Assembly: GCA_002305235.1 (NCBI GenBank) | Contig: DBQL01000194.1 | Span: forward strand, 1,260-6,755 | Origin: Prevotella sp. UBA1395 | GTDB taxonomy: Bacteria; Bacteroidota; Bacteroidia; Bacteroidales; Bacteroidaceae | Length of the DNA stretch: 5,496 bases | Reading direction: 5' to 3' | Translations under genes and position numbers: made by a program | Shown: one piece after another, positions 1-5,496 of the stretch | Position numbering within the stretch: the first letter of the stretch is position 1 | How the letters are laid out: each line of letters begins with the position of its first letter | Notes under the pieces: generated by a model | What the model was told of the DNA's origin: nothing | Database searches by the model: none | Seen by the model: only the letters and a program-made list of their open reading frames with translations

Positions 1-56
1 ACAAGTCCGGATGTCTTGTTGTGTATTGCGGAGGGCCGGCATTGCCATTGCCCTGC
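1..56. other. Region downstream of the DUF554 gene, no gene seen
   Basis: This short edge segment follows the DUF554 stop codon. It holds a weak inverted repeat at the very edge (ACAAG at 1-5 and CTTGT at 15-19), which could be part of a terminator cut off by the window. It also has a small direct repeat, ATTGCC-ATTGCC, at 41-52. No coding feature is supported. Confidence 0.4.
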
Positions 57-746
57 TCACAGCAAGCTCTCGATGAGAAACCATACCACCGGCACGAGCA
101 GTGCAGGCAGCAAGTTGAGCGTCTTGCAGTCCTTGAGCTTGAGCAACGACAGTCCGGAGGCAGTGATCAGGAGTCCTCCGATGATGAGTAGCTCAGCCAT
201 GAGGGCATCGCTGATGGCCGAGCTCGAAAGTTGGGTAATCAGGTAAAAGAGTCCCTGCCAGCAAAACAGCACGGGCGCGGCGAGTATCATTCCAAAGCCG
301 TAGGTGCTTGCGAATACCGTGGAGGAGACGAGATCGAGGGTCGAATTGGTAAAGAGGAAAGTATTGTCGCCCTTGAGCGCGCTGATCACAGGGCCTAACA
401 TCGACAGCGGACCTATGCAATAGAGCAGTATGGCGAGCGAAAGGCCCTCTCCGAGATTATTGGCCTGTCCCCGCTTGGAATGTCGATTCACGGCGCGATG
501 AAACCTCCCGTCGATGTCCAACCGTGTTCCTATGATGCCGCCGAGGGCGATGGCCACGATAAACAGCACCGGATAACGACTCTGACCGAAATGGGTAATC
601 GTGGCGTTAAGACCGATGGCGAGGCTCGCCAAGCCCAGTCCGGTGTAGAGCGTAGACTTGTATTTCTCCTTGATGCCACGGTGCAGCAGCGACCCTACGA
701 TGGTGCCGACGATGATACAAACGGTATTTGTGATGATTCCTATCAT
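57..746 (-). CDS. DUF554 family integral membrane protein (YqgA/YdfK-like)
   Basis: This gene encodes a 229-aa hydrophobic inner-membrane protein of the DUF554 family (Pfam PF04474), which includes E. coli YqgA and B. subtilis YdfK. The biochemical role of the family is not established. About six or seven membrane segments can be seen, near residues 4-22, 35-50, 59-75, 101-123, 140-168, 183-203 and 209-227. Family-like features are the N-terminal MIGIITNTVCIIVGTIVGS segment, the block 'YCIGPLSMLGPV' at 109-120, 'KGDNTFLFTNSTLD' at 125-138 and 'ASTYGFG' at 146-152. The length is normal for the family and there is no frameshift. ATG 746 is the only usable start, because the frame upstream meets a TGA at 771-773 with no earlier ATG. 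The gene follows the metal ATPase after 130 bp and probably has its own promoter only 5 nt from the start. I am confident of the family and have no supported function. Confidence 0.9.
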   Translation of the reverse strand: MIGIITNTVCIIVGTIVGSLLHRGIKEKYKSTLYTGLGLASLAIGLNATITHFGQSRYPVLFIVAIALGGIIGTRLDIDGRFHRAVNRHSKRGQANNLGEGLSLAILLYCIGPLSMLGPVISALKGDNTFLFTNSTLDLVSSTVFASTYGFGMILAAPVLFCWQGLFYLITQLSSSAISDALMAELLIIGGLLITASGLSLLKLKDCKTLNLLPALLVPVVWFLIESLL

Positions 747-751
747 GGAGA

Positions 752-783
752 CAAAGTTACGAAATGTGGTTCACACAGGCAAG
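752..783 (-). promoter_or_regulatory. Bacteroidetes-type promoter candidate for the DUF554 gene
   Basis: On the minus strand, TAACTTTG (752-759) matches the Bacteroidetes -7 consensus TAnnTTTG exactly. CTTG (780-783), which is 3 of 4 to the -33 TTTG, lies 20 nt upstream, the usual spacing. Only 5 nt separate the -7 box from the ATG at 746, so initiation would fall at or very near the start codon. The match is by consensus only. Confidence 0.45.
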
Positions 784-814
784 TAAACATGCCGCGGTGT
801 TGTGACAAAGTTGT

Positions 815-846
815 GCGGGCGGTGGTTTTGCGGTCCTCTCGCCCGC
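815..846 (-). terminator. Terminator-like hairpin after the metal ATPase
   Basis: A perfect 7-bp GC-only inverted repeat (GCGGGCG at 815-821, CGCCCGC at 840-846) lies about 30 nt past the ATPase stop. It has an 18-nt loop and no U-tract follows on the minus strand. It could separate the ATPase transcript from the DUF554 gene, but the long loop and missing U-tract make it weak. Confidence 0.3.
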
Positions 847-861
847 CGTCAGTTCCTTCAG

Positions 862-886
862 GCGCGTATCATATTATCATACACGC
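862..886 (-). other. Tandem stop codons with a small hairpin across the ATPase 3' end
   Basis: The ATPase ends TGA (877-879), immediately followed by an in-frame TAA (874-876). In RNA, 8-nt arms at 879-886 and 862-869 can pair with one G-U wobble around a 9-nt loop, so a hairpin would straddle the stop. No U-tract follows. It may be a minor 3'-end structure or chance. Confidence 0.25.
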
Positions 887-2769
887 AGTGCCCGCATGGC
901 GTTGAGCACGGCGAGAATCATCACGCCCACGTCGCCAAAGACCGCCACAGGCATGGCCCACGAGCCCAACAGTCCGGCGGCCACCATCAGCAGGATGCCC
1001 ACTTTGATGAGGATGGCAAACCATGCGTTCTGTTTGGCGATGGCGATGGTGCGTTTGGCAATGCGTATGGCCTGCACAATCTTGGATGGTTTGTCGTCCA
1101 TGAGCACCACGTCGGCGGCCTCGATGGCCGCGTCGCTGCCCAGCGCACCCATCGCGATACCTACGTCGGCAAGGGCCAAAACCGGCGCGTCGTTGATGCC
1201 GTCGCCGACAAAAGCGAGACTTATTCCATCTTTTTTCTCTCGCAACAGTTGCTCCATGCGGGTCACCTTATCGGCCGGAAGCAGTTCGCAAAACACCTCA
1301 TCAATTCCTAAATTTGTCGCAACAGCCTCGCCCACCGCGGCGCGGTCGCCGGTGAGCATCACCGTCTTGGTGATGCCGTTGCGGCGCAGGGCGGCGATGG
1401 CATCGTGCGAATCGTCCTTGATACGGTCAGAGATCGACACATGCCCGGCATACTCGCCATCGACAGACACATGGACGATTGTACCCGCCGTGTGCCGGCA
1501 TGGCTCGCAGTCGGACACCGTGGCACCCGTCTCGGCCATCATCTTCTCATTGCCCACGCATACCACCCGGCCGTTGACCGTGGCCCTGATGCCACGCCCG
1601 GCCAGCTCCTCCACCTGCCCGATGGTACAGCTGTCGTGCTCGTCGCTGTATGCATTGCGCAGCGCAAGGGCAATGGGATGGTTGGAATGGTGCTCCACAT
1701 GGGCGGCGAGGTGCAGCAGCTCGCGCTCGCCGAGCTTATCGGGATGCACCGCATCGACCGCGAAAACACCCTTGGTCAATGTTCCCGTTTTGTCGAAAAC
1801 CACCGTTGCGATCTTGGCAAGCGTGTCCATATAGTTGCCGCCCTTGATGAGAATGCCCTTGGACGACGCTCCGCCGATGCCCGCGAAGAACGTGAGCGGC
1901 ACCGAGATGACCAGCGCGCACGGACAGCTCACCACCAAGAACGTGAGGGCACGATAGGCCCATGTGGGGAAGGCTGCGGCATAACTGTCGTGGAAGAACG
2001 GCGGGATGATGGCCACGGCCAGTGCCAAGAACACCACGATGGGTGTGTAGACGCGTGCAAAACGACGGATGAAAGTCTCGCTGCGCGACTTGTTTCCGGC
2101 CGAGTTTTCCACCAGTTCGAGGATTTTAGAGGCCGTCGACTCGCCGTATGACTTGTCCACCCGTATGGTGAGCAGTCCCGAGAGGTTGACGCATCCCGAG
2201 ACCACCGCGGTGCCGGGAGCCACGTCGCGCGGCATGCTCTCGCCCGTGAGGGCCACGGTGTTGAGCGCAGACCTACCGTCGGTGATTACCCCGTCGAGCG
2301 GAATCTTCTCGCCCGGCCTCACCAGTATGGTCTCGCCCACCTCGACAGTAGCGGGCGATACCACCACCGCCTCGCCGTGGCGCACCACCGTCGCCGTGTC
2401 GGGGCGGATATCCATCATGTCGGATATCGACTTGCGACTGCGGTCTTCGGCATAGTCTTCAAACAGTTCGCCCACCTGAAAGAACAGCATCACAAACACC
2501 GCCTCGGCAAACTGGGGTTCCGCGCCGGGCATGAAGCCGATGGCAAGGGCACCTATCGTGGCAATGGCCATGAGGAAATCCTCGTCGAAGGGGTCGCCCT
2601 CCATCACGCCTTCGGCAGCTTCTGCCAGCACGTCGTAGCTCACAAGCAGATAGGGAACGAGGTAGACGGCGAGCCGGGCCAACAGGGGTAGTTGTATCGT
2701 GTGGGTCGTGATATAGGCACCGGCCAGCAACACGGCACCGAGGATGATGCGCAATAGTTTGGTATTCAT
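877..2769 (-). CDS. P1B-type heavy-metal translocating ATPase, probably Zn/Cd/Pb exporter (ZntA/CadA-like)
   Basis: This gene encodes a 630-aa cytoplasmic-membrane pump that couples ATP hydrolysis to export of a soft metal ion. The hallmarks occur in order: four N-terminal membrane helices (about 7-22, 28-48, 65-80, 86-102), actuator TGE (175-177), helices at about 242-259 and 273-295 with the metal-binding CPC (282-284), phosphorylated Asp in DKTGT (D326), nucleotide-binding HP (364-365), TGD (473-475), GDGINDA (522-528) and two final helices. Lys589 in helix 7 and Asp613-x-Gly615 in helix 8 fit the P1B-2 (Zn2+/Cd2+/Pb2+) class better than the Cu+ class; this assignment is inference. There is no N-terminal HMA domain (CxxC) and no His-rich tail. 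An unusual Cys421-x-x-Cys424-x-His426 lies in the N-domain. ATG 2769 is the only possible start, since an in-frame TGA at 2797-2799 closes the frame upstream. The gene is probably transcribed alone from the metal-responsive-looking region at 2801-2871. Confidence 0.95.
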   Translation of the reverse strand: MNTKLLRIILGAVLLAGAYITTHTIQLPLLARLAVYLVPYLLVSYDVLAEAAEGVMEGDPFDEDFLMAIATIGALAIGFMPGAEPQFAEAVFVMLFFQVGELFEDYAEDRSRKSISDMMDIRPDTATVVRHGEAVVVSPATVEVGETILVRPGEKIPLDGVITDGRSALNTVALTGESMPRDVAPGTAVVSGCVNLSGLLTIRVDKSYGESTASKILELVENSAGNKSRSETFIRRFARVYTPIVVFLALAVAIIPPFFHDSYAAAFPTWAYRALTFLVVSCPCALVISVPLTFFAGIGGASSKGILIKGGNYMDTLAKIATVVFDKTGTLTKGVFAVDAVHPDKLGERELLHLAAHVEHHSNHPIALALRNAYSDEHDSCTIGQVEELAGRGIRATVNGRVVCVGNEKMMAETGATVSDCEPCRHTAGTIVHVSVDGEYAGHVSISDRIKDDSHDAIAALRRNGITKTVMLTGDRAAVGEAVATNLGIDEVFCELLPADKVTRMEQLLREKKDGISLAFVGDGINDAPVLALADVGIAMGALGSDAAIEAADVVLMDDKPSKIVQAIRIAKRTIAIAKQNAWFAILIKVGILLMVAAGLLGSWAMPVAVFGDVGVMILAVLNAMRALRV

Positions 2770-2800
2770 ATTGATTCCATGTTTATATTTGACGATTCAT

Positions 2801-2823
2801 GTCACGGGAACATCTTCCGTGAC
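2801..2823 (-). promoter_or_regulatory. 5'-leader hairpin or second operator dyad before the ATPase
   Basis: GTCACGG (2801-2807) and CCGTGAC (2817-2823) form a perfect 7-bp inverted repeat. It is extended by AA/TT beyond one bulged G (2808), giving a 9-bp stem with a 4-nt loop (2811-2814). If transcription starts a few nt past the -7 box at 2835-2842, this hairpin sits almost at the 5' end of the ATPase mRNA. It could stabilise the mRNA or act on DNA as a regulator site. The structure is clear in the sequence; its role is unknown. Confidence 0.5.
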
Positions 2824-2834
2824 CTTACGGTTTG

Positions 2835-2871
2835 CAAAGGTAAGGATAAAGCGTTGCAACCCGGTTGCAAA
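2835..2871 (-). promoter_or_regulatory. Bacteroidetes-type promoter of the metal ATPase
   Basis: TACCTTTG on the minus strand (2835-2842) is a perfect match to the -7 consensus TAnnTTTG. The nearest TTTG (2868-2871) lies 25 nt upstream instead of the usual roughly 20, and a TTG (2857-2859) lies 14 nt upstream. The -33 element is therefore badly spaced. A weak or over-long spacer containing a dyad suggests a promoter that depends on a regulator, as MerR-type promoters do; this is inference. The predicted leader is about 60 nt and has no Shine-Dalgarno sequence. Confidence 0.55.
2854..2870. promoter_or_regulatory. 17-bp perfect dyad, putative operator of the metal ATPase
   Basis: TTGCAACC (2854-2861), one central C (2862) and GGTTGCAA (2863-2870) form a perfect 8-1-8 inverted repeat. 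It lies between the candidate -33 and -7 elements. A third TTGCAA, inside the 8-bp palindrome TTTGCAAA (2831-2838), overlaps the -7 box. The hexamer starts (2832, 2854, 2865) are 22 and 11 bp apart, about whole helical turns. A dimeric repressor or activator, for example of the Fur, ArsR or MerR type, is likely, but no regulator gene is in the window. Confidence 0.55.
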
Positions 2872-2914
2872 GTGGGCCGGCGTGCCACAAACATGGAATG
2901 ACACCGAACGGCAC

Positions 2915-2924
2915 GTACCGGTAC
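2915..2924. repeat. 10-bp perfect palindrome GTACCGGTAC
   Basis: This palindrome lies just past the GH78 terminator hairpin (minus-strand sense) and upstream of the ATPase promoter. A second loose inverted repeat, CGTGCC at 2881-2886 with GGCACG at 2910-2915, touches it. It could be an extra regulator site or chance; no function can be assigned. Confidence 0.25.
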
Positions 2925-2927
2925 AGT

Positions 2928-2955
2928 CAAGGGCTTGCCCATGAGCAAGCCCTTG
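2928..2955 (-). terminator. Terminator-like hairpin after the GH78-like gene
   Basis: A perfect 11-bp inverted repeat (CAAGGGCTTGC at 2928-2938 and GCAAGCCCTTG at 2945-2955) with a 6-nt loop begins about 20 nt after the GH78 stop codon. The stem is strong, but no run of T follows on the minus strand. Its place right after the stop makes it the most likely 3' end of that transcript. It would work poorly in the other direction as well, since no U-tract is there either. Confidence 0.6.
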
Positions 2956-2974
2956 TCGTATCAGAGCGTGACAG

Positions 2975-5419
2975 TCAGTTTTGGATGAAGGCATATCCCC
3001 TGCTGCTCAGGTTGATGCCCTTGGCCGGGCGCGATTGTTTTTGTCCGGCGAGGTTATAATAAGTCTCCTTCGAAGCGTCGTTACCGGTGGTGACAGGCAT
3101 GCCGACCGCCGTGCTCGTCGGGGCGAGACAGTCTACGGTGTATGTGCCGCCCGCAAGCTCGAACGAGAGCCTTGAGCCGTCGGGCTGTCCGTTGCCCACC
3201 GCCGTGCCATCCACGGTCACTTGGTCTTCGGTGGTCAGCCGCGGCATCTTCACCGTTGCCACGACCCCCTTGGGTATGGTGACGACGTAGGTGATACGGC
3301 CGTCGGGCTTGCGGGTCCACTTCGCGGCGACGGTGCCCTGCGGCATGCGGGTCTCGGCTTCGGCCCACATCATGCGCTCGCCACCCACGGCCTCGATCTG
3401 CGCTTCGGTGCGGGTGTCGGGATGAGGACACAGCACAAGGTGTTTCCATCCGCCCTCGGCCGTCGACGTGGGAGCGTAGGCGGGGGTCTGTATGCCGGCG
3501 ATGCCCGCATACAACCACTCGGCCACCGCGCCATAACTATAATGGTTAAAGGAGTTCATGTTCCAAGGATGCTTGTTGAATCCACCCTCGACGGTATAGC
3601 TGTCCCACCGTTCCCAGATGGTCGTGGCACCTTGGTCTACGCTGTACAGCCACGACGGGTTCTTGCGTTGCTGCAGCAGGGCGTAGGCGAGGTCGTCCAT
3701 GCCCGTGTCGCTCAGCGTGGTACAGAGTATGCCCGTACCCACAAATCCGGTGGAGAGCTTGCAGCCGTTGTCGCTGCCCACCACCTTGCCGGCCACGCGT
3801 CTCACCACGATGTCGTTGTCGGCGGTGAGTTCTATGTATCGGAACCCCATGAACGTGTGCGAGGGATGATAGGTCTCGCCCGTGCTGTCGCCCGACAATA
3901 TATAGTTGACCGTGGCGTCGGCGGTGCGCAGGTTGTAGGTCCACAGGCTTCCGCCGGGCCCCTTGTCCAATCGGTTGGCATCGCCGTTATAGTTCAACAT
4001 CTCGCCATGCCTGACCGTCATCTTGGTTCCTGCCGCTCCCTGCACGGTGAAATCTGCCCATCCCACCATGTTCTGCCCGAGGTCTACGAGCATGGTCTGC
4101 CCCTTTCTCAGCGTGATGTCGGAGAGTTCGGGGGCCTCGCTCACGATGTTGATCATGCCGTATGTGGTGCCGGTGGCCCTGTTGCCCTGATAGACGGTCA
4201 CCTTTTCCGGTTGGCGTTCCAAGGTGGCGCGCACCCTCACCTGTGGCGAAGTCTGCCTGAAAAGCGTGGGATGGGCACCCTGTGCCACGGTGGCGCGGGT
4301 CCACGACGAGGCATCGTAGGCGGCTGTTTTCCAATCGTCGGGCCGGCGGGCATCGTAGGTCTCGCCGTCGTAGATGTCGGCGGCCACCACGCGCCCACAC
4401 TGTGCGGAGAGCCATGTGTCGTCGGTGGGGATAACCATCGAGGTGCCGTCGGCGAGGTCGATGTGCAGCGATGCCACAAACTGCGCTCCCGGGTGACTGC
4501 CGTATGCGCCGTGGGCGATGTCGCCACCCCACCATCCGCCGCTCACCTCGGCGGCGAGACAGTTGTCGCCCGGCAGCAGCATCGGGGTCACGTCATACTC
4601 CTGATAGGCCACCTCTTTGCGGTAATCGGTCCACCCCGGCGTAAGCTCTTGGTCGCCCACGCGGGTGCCGTTGACAAACGTGTTGTACACGCCGAGGGCC
4701 GAAGCCTGCAACACGGCCCGTCTCACCTCGCCCGGCAGGGTGAACGTCTTGCGAAACACGGGAATGCCGTTTTGCGCGGGAACATACCAATTGGTAGTGC
4801 CGGCGATGCCGATGCGGCCGTTGCCATCGGGCTGTGTGACGATGCGGCCGCCCTCCAAGGCCGCATAGCTCTCAAAGTTTTCGCCGATCAGCGTGCGCGG
4901 AGCGTCGGGCGATGAGAGGTCTTGCACAAGCATATTGTCGAAATAGGCGGCCTCGTTGCCATACTGCCTGATGCCGAACTCGCCATAGCTCACCTCGTCG
5001 TAGGGCACCTGAAAGGTGCTCACCACCACGTGGTCTATGGTGGTAGTCACCACGTTACCATCGATGTCGAGGTGCAAATGGTGGGTCTCGTTCTCGTCCT
5101 GACGCAGCGACACGAGCGAGCTGATGTCTACTTCGGTCAGCAATCTGAATGTTCCGTTGAGGCAGATGTGCGGCCGGAGCAGTGCCTTCCCCGTCTCCAA
5201 ATTGATTTGCCACATGTAGAAAGTGTTGTGTGCGGCATTGCCCGAGAACAGGAATCCGGCGTTCAACCGTTGGATGGAAAAGTCCCAGTCTAACGAATAA
5301 TGGGTCACCTTGGTTGTCGGGGCTGATGGCAGGGTGAGCCATCGGGCATCGGAAACGGACTGCGCGCCAACGGTCAGCGACAGCCATAGGACTGTCAAGG
5401 GTACATAAAATCGTTTCAT
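2975..5419 (-). CDS. Secreted GH78 alpha-L-rhamnosidase-like protein with most of the catalytic barrel deleted in frame
   Basis: This gene encodes an 814-aa exported protein. Domains in order: a signal peptide (1 to about 20, cut near VGA-QS, no lipobox Cys); a concanavalin-like beta domain (about 25-168); the rhamnosidase N-terminal carbohydrate-binding-like domain (about 220-400, with 'GWTDYRKEVAYQEYDVT' at 262-278 and 'GGWWGG' at 294-299, PF08531-like); the next beta domain (about 405-545, PF05592-like, 'LGQNMVGW' at 447-454, 'HTFMGFRYIE' at 521-530); only the last quarter of the (alpha/alpha)6 barrel (551-645); the C-terminal beta domain (about 650-765, PF17390-like); and a short tail (787-814). 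Intact relatives are usually over 1000 aa. The barrel start with the DERxGWTGD-type general-acid motif is absent, while 'TTIWERW' (599-605), carrying the presumed general base E603, is kept. Rhamnosidase activity is therefore doubtful. ATG 5419 is the only start, because TAA at 5429-5431 closes the frame upstream. The gene was probably once a plant-polysaccharide-degrading enzyme. Confidence 0.88.
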   Translation of the reverse strand: MKRFYVPLTVLWLSLTVGAQSVSDARWLTLPSAPTTKVTHYSLDWDFSIQRLNAGFLFSGNAAHNTFYMWQINLETGKALLRPHICLNGTFRLLTEVDISSLVSLRQDENETHHLHLDIDGNVVTTTIDHVVVSTFQVPYDEVSYGEFGIRQYGNEAAYFDNMLVQDLSSPDAPRTLIGENFESYAALEGGRIVTQPDGNGRIGIAGTTNWYVPAQNGIPVFRKTFTLPGEVRRAVLQASALGVYNTFVNGTRVGDQELTPGWTDYRKEVAYQEYDVTPMLLPGDNCLAAEVSGGWWGGDIAHGAYGSHPGAQFVASLHIDLADGTSMVIPTDDTWLSAQCGRVVAADIYDGETYDARRPDDWKTAAYDASSWTRATVAQGAHPTLFRQTSPQVRVRATLERQPEKVTVYQGNRATGTTYGMINIVSEAPELSDITLRKGQTMLVDLGQNMVGWADFTVQGAAGTKMTVRHGEMLNYNGDANRLDKGPGGSLWTYNLRTADATVNYILSGDSTGETYHPSHTFMGFRYIELTADNDIVVRRVAGKVVGSDNGCKLSTGFVGTGILCTTLSDTGMDDLAYALLQQRKNPSWLYSVDQGATTIWERWDSYTVEGGFNKHPWNMNSFNHYSYGAVAEWLYAGIAGIQTPAYAPTSTAEGGWKHLVLCPHPDTRTEAQIEAVGGERMMWAEAETRMPQGTVAAKWTRKPDGRITYVVTIPKGVVATVKMPRLTTEDQVTVDGTAVGNGQPDGSRLSFELAGGTYTVDCLAPTSTAVGMPVTTGNDASKETYYNLAGQKQSRPAKGINLSSRGYAFIQN
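2978..3061 (-). other. C-terminal tail resembling a Prevotella-type sorting or anchoring motif
   Basis: Residues 787-814 read 'YYNLAGQ' then 'RPAKGIN' and end 'YAFIQN', after a Thr/Gly-rich linker (about 766-786). Short tails of the form YNLxGQ...P.KGI...GK are common at the ends of secreted Prevotella and Bacteroides proteins and resemble the last strands of type IX secretion (Por) tails. Use of the type IX system is inference. Presence of this tail shows that the reading frame after the internal junction is the true one. Confidence 0.5.
3761..3772 (-). other. Junction of the in-frame deletion inside the GH78-like gene
   Basis: Residues 547-554 (VGSDNGCK) fuse the end of the pre-catalytic beta domain ('RRVAGKVVGSD') directly to 'NGCKLSTGFVGTGI', a sequence normally found about 300 residues later, in the last part of the barrel. 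The frame is kept and there is no stop, insertion sequence or obvious long repeat at the join. The missing length is my estimate from family architecture. Confidence 0.7.
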
Positions 5420-5444
5420 GTTGTTAGTTTAGTTGTTGGTGAGG

Positions 5445-5476
5445 TAAATTTATTGAAAAACGAAACAGGTCGGAAA
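5445..5476 (-). promoter_or_regulatory. Candidate promoter of the GH78-like gene
   Basis: On the minus strand, TTTC (5473-5476), 20 nt, then TAAATTTA (5445-5452) match the Bacteroidetes -33/-7 elements with one mismatch each and correct spacing. A leader of about 20-25 nt follows, rich in A and C, with no Shine-Dalgarno sequence, as is usual in this phylum. The region is AT-rich overall, so chance matches are possible. Confidence 0.35.
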
Positions 5477-5496
5477 GAATTGTCAAAAAACGAAAA

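Noticed and set aside
480..1311. Overlapping plus-strand frames at 480-905 and 802-1311 across the ATPase/DUF554 gap
   Set aside because: Both run mainly antisense to well-supported genes, overlap each other and have no recognisable domain. The 130-bp gap itself contains regulatory-looking sequence, not a gene.
896..1834. A 312-codon open frame on the plus strand, antisense to the metal ATPase
   Set aside because: The opposite strand encodes every P-type ATPase motif in order. The antisense product is rich in Ser, Ala, Thr and Pro and has no family resemblance, so it is a shadow frame.
2797..2994. Small minus-strand frame covering the GH78 terminator and the ATPase promoter region
   Set aside because: It runs through the hairpin at 2928-2955 and the dyad at 2854-2870, overlaps the GH78 3' end, and has no family resemblance.
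3761..3772. Insertion sequence or repeat-mediated excision scar at the GH78 junction
   Set aside because: No inverted repeats, target duplication or long direct repeat is visible at the join. The cause of the deletion cannot be told without the intact parent sequence.
3221..4915. A 564-codon open frame on the plus strand, antisense to the GH78-like gene
   Set aside because: It lies wholly over a gene with clear domain homology. Its translation is rich in His, Gly, Ala and Val with no recognisable domain, as expected from the mirror of GC-rich codons. No promoter or plausible translation signal was seen.
57..5419. A single metal-resistance or carbohydrate operon made of all three genes
   Set aside because: The genes point the same way, but gaps of 205 and 130 bp contain terminator-like hairpins and separate promoter motifs, and their predicted roles have no common pathway.

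Overview
The window comes from a fairly GC-rich member of the Bacteroidales, most likely Prevotella-like. The evidence is: candidate promoters of the Bacteroidetes type (-33 TTTG / -7 TAnnTTTG); no Shine-Dalgarno sequences and A/C-rich leaders before the starts; and a secreted multidomain GH78-type protein with a short C-terminal 'YNLxGQ...P.KGI' tail common in that group. The genus is an inference.

Layout: three genes, all on the minus strand, so transcription runs right to left. (1) 5419-2975 encodes a secreted alpha-L-rhamnosidase-like (GH78) protein of 814 aa. Its leading beta domains and C-terminal domain are intact, but most of the catalytic (alpha/alpha)6 barrel is missing at a clean in-frame junction near 3770. 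(2) 2769-877 encodes a 630-aa P1B-type heavy-metal ATPase, probably of the Zn/Cd/Pb class (CPC motif), with no N-terminal metal-binding domain. (3) 746-57 encodes a 229-aa DUF554 membrane protein of the YqgA/YdfK type. Gaps of 205 and 130 bp separate the genes. Each gap holds a terminator-like hairpin and a promoter-like motif, so they look like three separate transcription units, not one operon. I see no functional link between them.

The 205-bp gap before the ATPase is the densest regulatory DNA here. On the minus strand it holds, in order, a GH78 terminator hairpin, a 10-bp palindrome, a 17-bp perfect dyad (TTGCAACC-C-GGTTGCAA), a perfect -7 box that overlaps a third TTGCAA, and a 5'-leader hairpin. 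The three TTGCAA hexamers are spaced 11 and 22 bp apart, on one face of the helix. A metal-responsive operator is plausible, but no regulator gene lies in the window.

The best candidates for a second look are the GH78 protein that has lost its general acid region but kept its general base, the phased TTGCAA operator, and a promoter so close to the DUF554 start that its transcript may be leaderless. I found no mobile element, CRISPR array, tRNA or rRNA, and no convincing new multi-gene system.
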